From positions 1-32,000 of the forward strand of contig SVNU01000017.1 of NCBI GenBank assembly GCA_015066715.1: a DNA stretch of 32,000 nt, read 5' to 3'. The notes beneath the pieces are model-generated. The model worked only from the letters and a program-made list of their open reading frames with translations. It made no database searches and was not told the DNA's origin. This document shows, in pieces, positions 1 to 9,141 of the stretch; the first letter of the stretch is position 1; every line of letters begins with the position of its first letter. A program made the translations under genes and the position numbers. The DNA is from Ruminococcus sp. Its GTDB lineage: Bacteria; Bacillota; Clostridia; Oscillospirales; Ruminococcaceae.

Positions 1-129
1 AAGAGGGGACGCTTTGCAAGAAAAAGCGTCCCCTTACCATCTGCCTTCGTAATATAAATCTGCCGATTTAATCGGCACAAAAGTCAATATTGAGGTTTTT
101 CTACAGTCTGAGGCGGTCAATGACCGCCT
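1..129. repeat. Palindromic intergenic repeat A, copy 1 (may continue beyond window edge)
   Basis: Near-identical to 23158-23268. Hairpins GGGGACGCTTT/AAAGCGTCCCC (5-15/23-33), TGCCGATT-T-AATCGGCA (61-77), then AGGCGGTCA-A-TGACCGCCT (111-129). Confidence 0.85.
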
Positions 130-130
130 G

Positions 131-388
131 TTTAAATTTAAACTTATATTTCTAATCTTATTATTAACTTTTCTTGCTTGTACAAGAAAAGTTACAAAAG
201 AATACCTAAACTTTCTTTGGAAAAGATGGACTTTTGATTTTGTAATTATGAAGTTGCCAAGTACAATGAAACATTATTATTTAAGTTACAAATTCATGCA
301 TAGAATTTTTTCTTTTTTGCTGACTTTTTTCCTTGCACAAGCAAAGAAAGTTAAGAAGAATACAGCGCTAAATATATATTCTTAATAA
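131..388 (-). mobile_element. MITE-like element B, copy 1 (short, internally deleted, inverted relative to copies 2 and 3)
   Basis: Reverse complement of 220-330 matches 12880-12990 almost base for base. Hairpin AACTTTTCTTG (166-176)/CAAGAAAAGTT (183-193). Both ends resemble the two ends of copy 2. Confidence 0.7.
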
Positions 389-458
389 AATATGCGGAGT
401 TTATTTATATTTATAAGTGAAATAACCGCAATATGGGTCCGGCACCCAAATGGTATTT

Positions 459-493
459 GTGTTTCAATTCAAATCGAAGATTTGATGAAACAC
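459..493. other. Long imperfect hairpin
   Basis: GTGTTTCA-att-CAAATC-gaa-GATTTG-a-TGAAACAC. Confidence 0.6.
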
Positions 494-534
494 TGGCACG
501 TCACGCTGGTAAATATAAATTATCTACTGTAAAA

Positions 535-2328
535 TCATGAGTTTTTTTCAGCAGCAATCCTTTCGGCAAGGTCATTTAAATAAACCCATCTCTCCATTTT
601 ATCGGAAAGCTCATTTTTTAGAGTCTCTTTTTTATCTAAAAGCTCCTGAAGCTTTACGTAATCGGAGAAACAACCTGCAATTTCCGATTCGATTTCTTCT
701 ATCTGTTCTTCAAGCTTGCTGATATCATCATCTATGGTGTCAAATTCACGCTGTTCGTTAAAGGAAAATTTCAGTTTCTTTTGACCGTTAAAGCTTTTGC
801 TTTTCTTTTCGGTCTGAGCTTTGATATTTTCCGTTTTACTGTCGTTGTGAAGCGTCTTTTGTTCATAATCGCTGTAATTTCCGTTGTATCTTGTTATAGT
901 GCCACTGCCATCAAATTCCCATATTTCCGTGGAAATTTTATCTAGGAAGTATCTGTCATGAGATATGGAAATAACTATACCGCTAAAGCTGTCCAGATAA
1001 TCCTCAAGTATGGTGAGGGTTGCAATATCCAGATCGTTTGTCGGCTCGTCAAGAAGCAGGATATTAGGTGCAGTCATTAAAACCTTGAGAAGACACAGTC
1101 TTTTTCTTTCGCCGCCGGAAAGCTTTTCAATTCTGTTCCACTGAAGCTCAGACGTAAAAAGAAATCTTTCAAGCATTTTTGCGGCGGTTACTGTTCCATC
1201 CGGTGTTTCTATGTGGTCAGCAGTTTCTCTGATATATTCAATTACACGCTGTGATGGATCCATGCTTTCGCATTCCTGTGAAAAATATCCGATTTTTACT
1301 GTTTCACCGATTGTTATTGCGCCATTGTCAGGAATCAGCTGTCCGGTTATCATTTTTATAAGGGTTGATTTTCCTGCACCGTTCTGTCCGACAATTCCAA
1401 TTCTTGCATCTCTTGGAATAATGTATGAAAAATCGTTTATAAGTTTTTTTCCTGCAATTGTTTTGGATATGTTTTCAAGCTCAATTGTCTTTTTGCCCAG
1501 CCTTGAAGAAACAGACTGCAGCTGCAGTTTTTCTGTTTCAACAGGCTTTTCTCTGTTTTCAAGCTCATAGAATCTCTCTATTCTGTCCTTTGATTTTGTA
1601 CCTCTTGCACGAGGGCCTCTTTTTATCCATTCAAGTTCCTGTCGGTAGAGTGTGCGGTTTTTACGTTCTCTTGCTTCGGCATCTGCTTCACGCTGTGCCT
1701 TCTGTTCAAGATAAACACTGTAATTCCCGTCATATTCAAAAAGATGTCCGTTATCAACTTCTATAATTTTTTTAGTAATGCTGTTAAGAAAATATCTGTC
1801 ATGTGTTACCATTACAATTGCACCACGGTATTTTTTCAGCTGTTCTTCAAGCAGCAGTACTGTTTGATTGTCAATATGGTTTGTCGGTTCGTCAAGGAGA
1901 AGAATATCGCTGGGCTGAATAAGTGCCGCCGCAATACCTGCACGTCGTCTTTCGCCACCCGACAATTCATTTATTTTTTTATTGAATTCAGTTATACCAA
2001 GTTTTCCAAGAATTGATTTTGCTTCAAATTCCTTGGCTTCCTTTAAATCATGGGGCAGGTGAGCCATAATTTGGTTAAGAACCGTTCCGTTTTCTTCAAA
2101 TTCCGGAATCTGGGGCAGATAGGAAATTTTTATACCGTTTGTGCGTACAATTTGTCCGGCATCTGCTTCTTCACGTCCGGCGAGAATTTTGAGAAGCGTT
2201 GATTTACCTGTACCGTTAATACCTATAATTCCAACTTTATCTCCCTCATTCAGAAAAAACGAGGTATCGTCAAGAATTTTTCGTTCCATGTATGTTTTAG
2301 AAATATTTTGCGCTGACAGAAGTATCAT
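535..2328 (-). CDS. ABC-F family ATPase, Uup-like
   Basis: Two ABC cassettes (GINGTGKST/LSGGERRR/LLLDEPTNHID and GQNGAGKST/LSGGERKR/LLLDEPTNDLD), no TM segments, C-terminal coiled coil. Confidence 0.95.
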   Translation of the reverse strand: MILLSAQNISKTYMERKILDDTSFFLNEGDKVGIIGINGTGKSTLLKILAGREEADAGQIVRTNGIKISYLPQIPEFEENGTVLNQIMAHLPHDLKEAKEFEAKSILGKLGITEFNKKINELSGGERRRAGIAAALIQPSDILLLDEPTNHIDNQTVLLLEEQLKKYRGAIVMVTHDRYFLNSITKKIIEVDNGHLFEYDGNYSVYLEQKAQREADAEARERKNRTLYRQELEWIKRGPRARGTKSKDRIERFYELENREKPVETEKLQLQSVSSRLGKKTIELENISKTIAGKKLINDFSYIIPRDARIGIVGQNGAGKSTLIKMITGQLIPDNGAITIGETVKIGYFSQECESMDPSQRVIEYIRETADHIETPDGTVTAAKMLERFLFTSELQWNRIEKLSGGERKRLCLLKVLMTAPNILLLDEPTNDLDIATLTILEDYLDSFSGIVISISHDRYFLDKISTEIWEFDGSGTITRYNGNYSDYEQKTLHNDSKTENIKAQTEKKSKSFNGQKKLKFSFNEQREFDTIDDDISKLEEQIEEIESEIAGCFSDYVKLQELLDKKETLKNELSDKMERWVYLNDLAERIAAEKNS

Positions 2329-2364
2329 TTGCCGTTCCTCCTTGTATTGTTACAGTTATTATAA

Positions 2365-2393
2365 ATTATATAAGATATTTATTTTTTTGTCAA
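2365..2393 (-). promoter_or_regulatory. Sigma-70-type promoter for the ABC-F gene
   Basis: Minus strand TTGACA-N17-TATAAT. Confidence 0.7.
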
Positions 2394-2480
2394 GAAAATG
2401 ACTGTGATTAGTATTTTACTATGTATGGGTATATCTTTTAACAAAGGTTCTTGTATTTTATAAAAAAATTAAAAGATATA

Positions 2481-2509
2481 TTGACTTTATATCATTGTAA
2501 TGCTATAAT
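2481..2509 (+). promoter_or_regulatory. Sigma-70-type promoter for the yfhO-rfb cluster
   Basis: TTGACT-N17-TATAAT, about 118 nt upstream of the first gene. Confidence 0.7.
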
Positions 2510-2626
2510 TAGATAGTAAATCGTATAATATCACAAAAATATTTTGAAAATCAGATTTGCTATGAGTGGTTATATGAATTTTGTTATTAATCATGTCATG
2601 TAAAGCATATAAAAGGAGGATTCCAA

Positions 2627-5380
2627 TTGAAATTCAAGCTCAGACCGCCAAAAAAGGGTGGCGTTATTCTTACAGCATTGCCGGCTTTTATAGCTTTGAC
2701 AGCTATTGTGCTTATTGTTTATGCTGTAAAGGGGATTATTCCGTTTGGAAGTGAATCGGTAATATATATGGATATGTGGCAGATGAATGTCCCTATATAT
2801 TATCACATTTATGATGTTCTGCATTTTGACAAGTCGCTTTTTTATGACTTTTATACTGCTTTGGGCATGAATATGTCTGAAAGTGTTGCAATATGCAGTT
2901 TGTTAAGTCCGTTTAATCTTTTCTTTTATTTTGTTCCAAGAGATAAAATAGTTGAATTTATGCCGATTTTTACCCTTCTGAAGCTTAATTTCTCTGCAAT
3001 ATTCATGTCTGTTTTTCTTCGCTACAGATTCAAAAACACACATAATTTCTGGAGAACAATAGCGTCAGTTGCCTATGGCTTGTGCGGAATGTGCATGATT
3101 TTCTGTACAAACAGCCAGTGGCTTGATATGGCTGCTCTTTTCCCGCTTCTAATGATGTGTCTTGATTACAGCTTGAGAAACAAAAAGGTTCTCCCATATG
3201 CATTTATGCTTGCTGTTTACTTTATAGTAAACCCATATATTGCTGCAATAACCCTGCTTTTTATTTTCTTTGCTGCATCTGCGCAGATTCTGCTTCTTGC
3301 TCCGAAAAGAGAGAAGGCTCTGAGAATTCTGCATCTGGGTATCGGAACGTTTGCAGGTGTCGGCATGTCTGCATTTGTGGTACTGCCGTTTATAAAGCAA
3401 ATGGGTAAAACTTCAAGAACTGCTTCAAGCAGTACACTGTGGGATACAATAAAAGCAATTCTTGACGGAACGAATCCTTATGGCGGCGGAACGGAAATTC
3501 AGAAATACTGGATGATGTGGGGGACAGCTCTTGCGGCCGCTATTATTATATACGGTATAATAATAAATCGTAAAAAAATCAGAAGGAATATCTTTTCGCT
3601 GATTTGTATTGCATTGGTCGTGCTTCAGATTTTCTTTGAAAATATTCACCTGATATGGCACGGCGGTTCCTATGCTCTTTTCCCTATGCGTTTTGGTTTC
3701 ATAACAACCTTTGTAATGTGGACAATTGCGATAAGCTACATAAACGATATAAGAAAGCTTAATATATTCCAGCCGCTTCCGGCACTTTTCAGTAACAAGC
3801 TGAAGGCAGCAATAAAGGTTGCCTGCGCATTGATTGGTATTGCTGCAATTCCGTTTGTCTCATATTTAATTGCGCAAAGCTTTATTAAAGTTAAATCAGA
3901 ATATTCAGAATATATTATATGGTTTTCACTGGCACTGTTCGGACTATTGATGATTCTGTATTTTGTTCTTGTAAACAGAAAGCTCAGAAATGTTTTCAGA
4001 ATTCTTGTATGTACACTTCTTGCAGCAGAGCTTAGTGCAGGTGTATATCTCTTTATCGGTGAGCCTTATATAGACCCTGTTTTTCTTCAGGGGCCTGATA
4101 TGCACTCGGCTGAAAAGGTTATTGATGCAGGAGAAGCATTTGAAACAAACGATTCTGTTATGTCAAGAGTAAAGAACTCTGACGGAACATTTATGACAAA
4201 TTATCCGTTTATCATGGAGAAAGCGGCACTCAGCAACTGGACGCACAGTGTTGACGCAGAGCTTCAGCATTCATATAAATCCCTTGGATATTCTACTGTT
4301 TATACAAGACTTCTCGATGCTGGGGGAACAGTATTTCTTGATGCTCTTATGAATGTTGAGGATGTATTCACAGCTGAAACTCTCCCTGCGAAATCATATA
4401 CATTTGAGAATTCACATACAATAAAGGCAACCGATAAGAATTCGGCCGACAAAACACTTAATCATTATAAAACAAATTATCATTTCGGAGAAGCCACTGT
4501 TATGTCTGATGCAATTCTGAATATGCCAAAGGGAACTGATTCTTTTGGTTTCCAGAATACTGCATTCTATGCTATGGGTGGACAGGGAAATCTTCTGCAT
4601 ATCATTCAGTATGATGCAGAAATTGATCCGAGTGTAATTATAGAAAAAACAGCAGAAAATCAGTCTGTTAAATATAAAATCAATGTTACAGGCTGTCAGA
4701 ATCTCTATCTTGCAGGACTTCAAAGCATATCAATCAATATTAACGGAGTTCCGCATAGCATGTATGACTGCGGAAATGTTACATATACCTACCCACAGGC
4801 ATACAATAATGGTATAATCGATCTGGGTGTTTATCAGGATGAGGTCGTGGATCTTGAAATTGTATATCCCTCCGGAATCAATGAAGCTTATACGAGATTG
4901 GTACTTATGGATTATACATTGCTTGACAGCTTGGTGGCAGCTGATAATGCTTCAGATGTAAGATTAATCGAAAGTGACGGAAACGGTCTTGAGTTTGCTG
5001 CGTTTGGAAGCGAAAATAAAAATATTTTATTTATACCGGTTTCATATGATGAAGGTCTTTCATGTGAAGTAAACGGTGAGGACGCCGTGGTTGAAAGTGT
5101 TTATGGCTGTTTTTCAGCTGTAAAGCTTGAAGAAGGTGAAAATACTGTTGAAATCAGCTTTACACCTCCGGGATTTAAGATTGGCATGATAATTGCTGTT
5201 ATTTCACTTGTACTTATTCTTGAGTATCATTTCTTAAAGCTTAGAAAAAGACCGCCTGTATTTAGTTATGCAGTCCGTACAGTAGCAGTATGGGAATACG
5301 CTAAATTATGGGTAATTGCACTTATTATTGTATATATTATTCCTATGGTTTACCAGATAGTGAATACGATAAAAAAATAA
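2627..5380 (+). CDS. YfhO family multi-TM membrane protein (GT-C-like glycosyltransferase)
   Basis: 917 aa, TTG start after AAAAGGAGGA; many TM helices with YMDMWQ...Y and a large C-terminal extracytoplasmic domain, as in YfhO. Confidence 0.88.
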   Translation: MKFKLRPPKKGGVILTALPAFIALTAIVLIVYAVKGIIPFGSESVIYMDMWQMNVPIYYHIYDVLHFDKSLFYDFYTALGMNMSESVAICSLLSPFNLFFYFVPRDKIVEFMPIFTLLKLNFSAIFMSVFLRYRFKNTHNFWRTIASVAYGLCGMCMIFCTNSQWLDMAALFPLLMMCLDYSLRNKKVLPYAFMLAVYFIVNPYIAAITLLFIFFAASAQILLLAPKREKALRILHLGIGTFAGVGMSAFVVLPFIKQMGKTSRTASSSTLWDTIKAILDGTNPYGGGTEIQKYWMMWGTALAAAIIIYGIIINRKKIRRNIFSLICIALVVLQIFFENIHLIWHGGSYALFPMRFGFITTFVMWTIAISYINDIRKLNIFQPLPALFSNKLKAAIKVACALIGIAAIPFVSYLIAQSFIKVKSEYSEYIIWFSLALFGLLMILYFVLVNRKLRNVFRILVCTLLAAELSAGVYLFIGEPYIDPVFLQGPDMHSAEKVIDAGEAFETNDSVMSRVKNSDGTFMTNYPFIMEKAALSNWTHSVDAELQHSYKSLGYSTVYTRLLDAGGTVFLDALMNVEDVFTAETLPAKSYTFENSHTIKATDKNSADKTLNHYKTNYHFGEATVMSDAILNMPKGTDSFGFQNTAFYAMGGQGNLLHIIQYDAEIDPSVIIEKTAENQSVKYKINVTGCQNLYLAGLQSISININGVPHSMYDCGNVTYTYPQAYNNGIIDLGVYQDEVVDLEIVYPSGINEAYTRLVLMDYTLLDSLVAADNASDVRLIESDGNGLEFAAFGSENKNILFIPVSYDEGLSCEVNGEDAVVESVYGCFSAVKLEEGENTVEISFTPPGFKIGMIIAVISLVLILEYHFLKLRKRPPVFSYAVRTVAVWEYAKLWVIALIIVYIIPMVYQIVNTIKK

Positions 5381-5402
5381 TTTTTGAAAGGATTTATAAA
5401 CT

Positions 5403-6176
5403 ATGAAGGTTGTTATTCTTGCAGGTGGTTTCGGAACAAGAATTTCCGAGGAAAGCCAGTTCAAGCCAAAGCCAATGATTGGAATTGGCGACAGACCTAT
5501 ATTATGGCATATAATGAAAACATATTCTCATTATGGTTTTAATGAGTTTGTGATTTGCCTTGGATATAAGGCTTATATTATAAAGGAATTTTTTGCAGAT
5601 TATTTTTTACATACATCAGATGTAACATTCAATCTTGCTGAAAACAAGATGACTGTTCATAACAACACAGCTGAACCATGGACAGTTACTTTGATTGACA
5701 CGGGTCTTAATACAATGACAGGCGGACGTGTTAAAAGAGTAAGGGAATATCTTGGTGATGAACCGTTTTTCCTGACATATGGTGACGGCGTTTCTGATGT
5801 AAATATATCAGATCTTCTTGAATTCCACAAAAAAAGTGGAAAAATTGCGACTATGACTGCTATTAAGCCTGAATCAAGATTTGGTGTCCTTGATATTAAG
5901 GATGACTGTATTCATGCATTCAGAGAAAAGAATAAAAATGACAGCGGCTGGATAAATGGCGGATTCATGGTTTTACAGCCGGAAATCTTCGATTACATCA
6001 AGGGCGGAGATGAAGTTGTTTTTGAGAGAGAACCGCTTGAAACACTTGCTTCTATGCAGCAGATTGCCGCATTCAAGCATGACGGCTTCTGGCAGTGTAT
6101 GGATACTCAGAGAGACAAGCAGTATCTTGAAAAATTATGGGCAGATAATACTGCGCCGTGGAAAGTGTGGGACTAA
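5403..6176 (+). CDS. rfbF: Glucose-1-phosphate cytidylyltransferase
   Basis: KVVILAGGFGTRISEES..KPKPMIGIGDRPILWHIMKTYSHYG; LTYGDGVSDVNI; WINGGFMV. Confidence 0.95.
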   Translation: MKVVILAGGFGTRISEESQFKPKPMIGIGDRPILWHIMKTYSHYGFNEFVICLGYKAYIIKEFFADYFLHTSDVTFNLAENKMTVHNNTAEPWTVTLIDTGLNTMTGGRVKRVREYLGDEPFFLTYGDGVSDVNISDLLEFHKKSGKIATMTAIKPESRFGVLDIKDDCIHAFREKNKNDSGWINGGFMVLQPEIFDYIKGGDEVVFEREPLETLASMQQIAAFKHDGFWQCMDTQRDKQYLEKLWADNTAPWKVWD

Positions 6177-7237
6177 TGGGATTTAATCTTGATTTCTATA
6201 AAGGAAAAAAAGTATTTGTAACAGGACATACGGGCTTTAAAGGAACATGGCTCTGCAAAATTCTTGCCATGGCAGGAGCAGAGGTAACAGGTTACTCCCT
6301 TGTTCCTTCAACAGACCCGAAGCTGTTTGAGCTTTGCGGTGCAGAATCCGAAATTAATTCTGTTATCGGAGATATAAGAGATTATCAAAAGCTATGGGAA
6401 ACCTTCAGCAAGGCGCAGCCGGAGATTGTTTTTCATCTTGCGGCGCAGCCTATCGTAAGAGAAAGCTATGAACGTCCGGTGTATACCTACGAAACAAATG
6501 TTATGGGTACTGTAAACATTCTCGAATGTATACGTAACTGCAGCAGCGTTGTTTCCTTTTTAAATGTTACTACTGACAAGGTTTACGAAAACAAGGAATG
6601 GGAATGGGGTTATCGTGAAAATGAACCGCTTAACGGTTTTGACCCTTATTCAAACAGTAAGTCCTGTTCAGAGCTGGTTACTGCGTCTTATAAAAATTCC
6701 TTCTTTGCCGATGAAAGAGTGAAAATTTCAACTGCAAGAGCCGGTAATGTTATTGGCGGCGGCGATTTCTCAAGAGACCGTATTGTGCCCGATTGTATAA
6801 GGGCTGCATTAAAGGGAGAAAAAATCGGCGTAAGAAACCCTTATTCAGTAAGACCATATCAGTATGTTCTTGAGCCGCTTTTTGTGTATCTTATGATTGC
6901 GGCGCAGCAGTATTCTGACATATCAAAGGCAGGCAATTATAATGTCGGACCAGATGAATGTGATTGTATTACAACAGGTGTGCTTACTGATATTTTCTGT
7001 GAAAAGTGGGGTAATGGTCAGCAGTGGGAAAATCACTGTGTTGAAGGTCCGCATGAAGCAAATTTACTCAAGCTTGACTGTTCGAGACTTAAAAAAGTTT
7101 TCGGCTGGAAACCGGTATGGAATATTGAAACGTCTATTGAAAAGACAGTAGAATTTACCAAGGCAATGACAGCAGGAGAGAACGTATCAGATGTTATGCT
7201 GGCTCAGATAAAGGAGTTTGCTGAGGGATTTCAGTAA
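6158..7237 (+). CDS. rfbG: CDP-glucose 4,6-dehydratase
   Basis: Rossmann motif VTGHTGFKGTWL, VTTDKVYENKEW, DPYSNSKSCSE; overlaps rfbF by 19 bp. Confidence 0.95.
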   Translation: MESVGLMGFNLDFYKGKKVFVTGHTGFKGTWLCKILAMAGAEVTGYSLVPSTDPKLFELCGAESEINSVIGDIRDYQKLWETFSKAQPEIVFHLAAQPIVRESYERPVYTYETNVMGTVNILECIRNCSSVVSFLNVTTDKVYENKEWEWGYRENEPLNGFDPYSNSKSCSELVTASYKNSFFADERVKISTARAGNVIGGGDFSRDRIVPDCIRAALKGEKIGVRNPYSVRPYQYVLEPLFVYLMIAAQQYSDISKAGNYNVGPDECDCITTGVLTDIFCEKWGNGQQWENHCVEGPHEANLLKLDCSRLKKVFGWKPVWNIETSIEKTVEFTKAMTAGENVSDVMLAQIKEFAEGFQ

Positions 7238-7298
7238 GTCTTTGATTTGGAAATTTTCTGAAGTAATTCTTTAATAAAATACAAAGAGGTAAAATGAA

Positions 7299-8633
7299 AT
7301 GAATAATATGAATGAAAAGCAGGCAAAGGAGCAGATTCTTGCTCTTGTTGCTGATTACTGCAAAAACTTTAAGACACCTAAAAATGAATTCAAGGAAGGG
7401 GACAGAATCCCTTACGCTTCAAGAGTGTTTGACCATCAGGAAATGGTAAACCTTGTTGACAGCGCTCTTGAGTTCTGGCTTACTTCCGGAAGATATGCTG
7501 ACCAGTTTGAAAGTGATTTTGCAAAGTATCTTGGCGTTAAATACTGCTCACTTGTAAATTCGGGTTCATCAGCGAATCTTCTTGCTTTCATGACTCTTAC
7601 TTCACCGCTTCTTGGTGACAGAAGAATCAACAGGGGAGACGAGGTTATCACTGTAGCATGCGGTTTCCCGACAACTATTGCACCGATTATCCAGTATGGT
7701 GCCGTTCCTGTTTTTGTTGATGTAACAATTCCGCAGTATAATATTGATGTAAATATGCTTGAAGAAGCTGTTTCCGATAAAACAAAGGCTGTTATGATTG
7801 CTCATACTCTTGGAAATCCGTTTGACCTTTCAGCTGTAAAAGCTTTCTGTGAAAAGCACAATTTATGGCTTGTTGAGGATAACTGTGATGCACTTGGTTC
7901 GGAATATACAATCAATGGCGAAACAAAGCTGACAGGCACAATCGGTGACATCGGAACATCAAGCTTTTATCCGCCTCATCATATGACTATGGGCGAAGGC
8001 GGTGCTGTATATACAGATAATCCGCTTCTTCATAAGATTATCCGTTCAATGCGTGACTGGGGTCGTGACTGTATATGTCCGTCTGGTCGTGACAACCTTT
8101 GCGGACACAGATTTGACGGTAAGCACGGTGAGCTTCCGGAGGGCTATGACCACAAGTATGTATATTCGCATCTCGGATACAATTTAAAGGTTACTGATAT
8201 GCAGGCTGCAATAGGTGTTGCACAGCTTGAAAAGTTCCCTTCATTTGTTGAAAAGAGACGTTATAATTTTGCAAGACTTCGTAAGGCTCTTGAACCGGTT
8301 GCAGATAAGTTTATTTTACCGGAAGCATGTCCGAATTCCGATCCGAGCTGGTTTGGTTTCCTTATTACATGTCGTGATGGTGTAAATAAAAATGATGTTG
8401 TAAAGTATGTGGAAGAACATGGTGTACAGACAAGAATGCTCTTTGCCGGTAACATCACCAAGCAGCCATGCTTTAATGAATTCCGTCAGAGCGGCGAAGG
8501 ATATCGTGTTGTAGGAAATCTTGAAAACACTGAAAAAATCATGACAAATACTTTCTGGGTAGGTGTTTATCCGGGTATGACAGATGAAAAAATTGATTAT
8601 ATGGCTAAAACCATTATTGAATCGGTAAAATAA
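7299..8633 (+). CDS. rfbH: CDP-6-deoxy-L-threo-D-glycero-4-hexulose-3-dehydrase (E1, PLP/[2Fe-2S])
   Basis: SSFYPPHHMTMGEGGAV, with His replacing the aminotransferase Lys as in E1; Cys cluster DCICPSGRDNLCG (C-X1-C-X7-C) plus upstream EDNCDALG. Confidence 0.94.
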   Translation: MNNMNEKQAKEQILALVADYCKNFKTPKNEFKEGDRIPYASRVFDHQEMVNLVDSALEFWLTSGRYADQFESDFAKYLGVKYCSLVNSGSSANLLAFMTLTSPLLGDRRINRGDEVITVACGFPTTIAPIIQYGAVPVFVDVTIPQYNIDVNMLEEAVSDKTKAVMIAHTLGNPFDLSAVKAFCEKHNLWLVEDNCDALGSEYTINGETKLTGTIGDIGTSSFYPPHHMTMGEGGAVYTDNPLLHKIIRSMRDWGRDCICPSGRDNLCGHRFDGKHGELPEGYDHKYVYSHLGYNLKVTDMQAAIGVAQLEKFPSFVEKRRYNFARLRKALEPVADKFILPEACPNSDPSWFGFLITCRDGVNKNDVVKYVEEHGVQTRMLFAGNITKQPCFNEFRQSGEGYRVVGNLENTEKIMTNTFWVGVYPGMTDEKIDYMAKTIIESVK

Positions 8634-9056
8634 ATGAGTGAAAATAAAAAAACGGGCAAAATCACAAAATTATTGGAGCAGTTTGTTAAATTCGGAATGG
8701 TAGGCGTTCTTAATACGCTGATTTCTACCGGTATATATTATATCTTTATTTTTGTAAATGAGGACTTATATCTTATCGGTCATATAGTTGGATTTATTGT
8801 CAGTGTTTTGAATGCTTACTATTTCAACCAGAAGTTTGTATTTAAATTGCAGATGTCAACGTTCAGGGAGCATTTAAAGGCTTTGCTGAAAACTTACCTG
8901 AGTTATGGATTTACGTTTTTGCTCAGTACATTTTTGCTTTGGTTTTTTGTTGAAATATGTGATATATCTGAAAAAATCGTTCCGTTTATCAATCTTCTGA
9001 TAACAACACCGCTGAATTTTATTTTTAATAAATTCTGGTCATTTAAAAAAAAGTAG
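8634..9056 (+). CDS. GtrA family protein (putative polyprenyl-phosphate sugar flippase)
   Basis: 140 aa, 4 TM; KFGMVGVLNTLISTGIYYIF...NAYYFNQKFVF...NFIFNKFWSFKKK. Confidence 0.92.
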   Translation: MSENKKTGKITKLLEQFVKFGMVGVLNTLISTGIYYIFIFVNEDLYLIGHIVGFIVSVLNAYYFNQKFVFKLQMSTFREHLKALLKTYLSYGFTFLLSTFLLWFFVEICDISEKIVPFINLLITTPLNFIFNKFWSFKKK

Positions 9057-9078
9057 AGGACGAAATATGTTCGTCCTC
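9056..9078. other. Intergenic hairpin between the GtrA-like gene and the TPP-enzyme gene
   Basis: GAGGACGAA-ATATG-TTCGTCCTC; no strong T-tract follows. Confidence 0.5.
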
Positions 9079-9141
9079 TCCGTTTGTTGAAGGACAGATG
9101 TGCACATTTTTTAGTGATTCAAAAAAGAAAGGAATAATTCT

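Noticed and set aside
2510-2626. Riboswitch in the yfhO-cluster leader
   Set aside because: The 118-nt leader shows no convincing terminator or anti-terminator pairing by eye.
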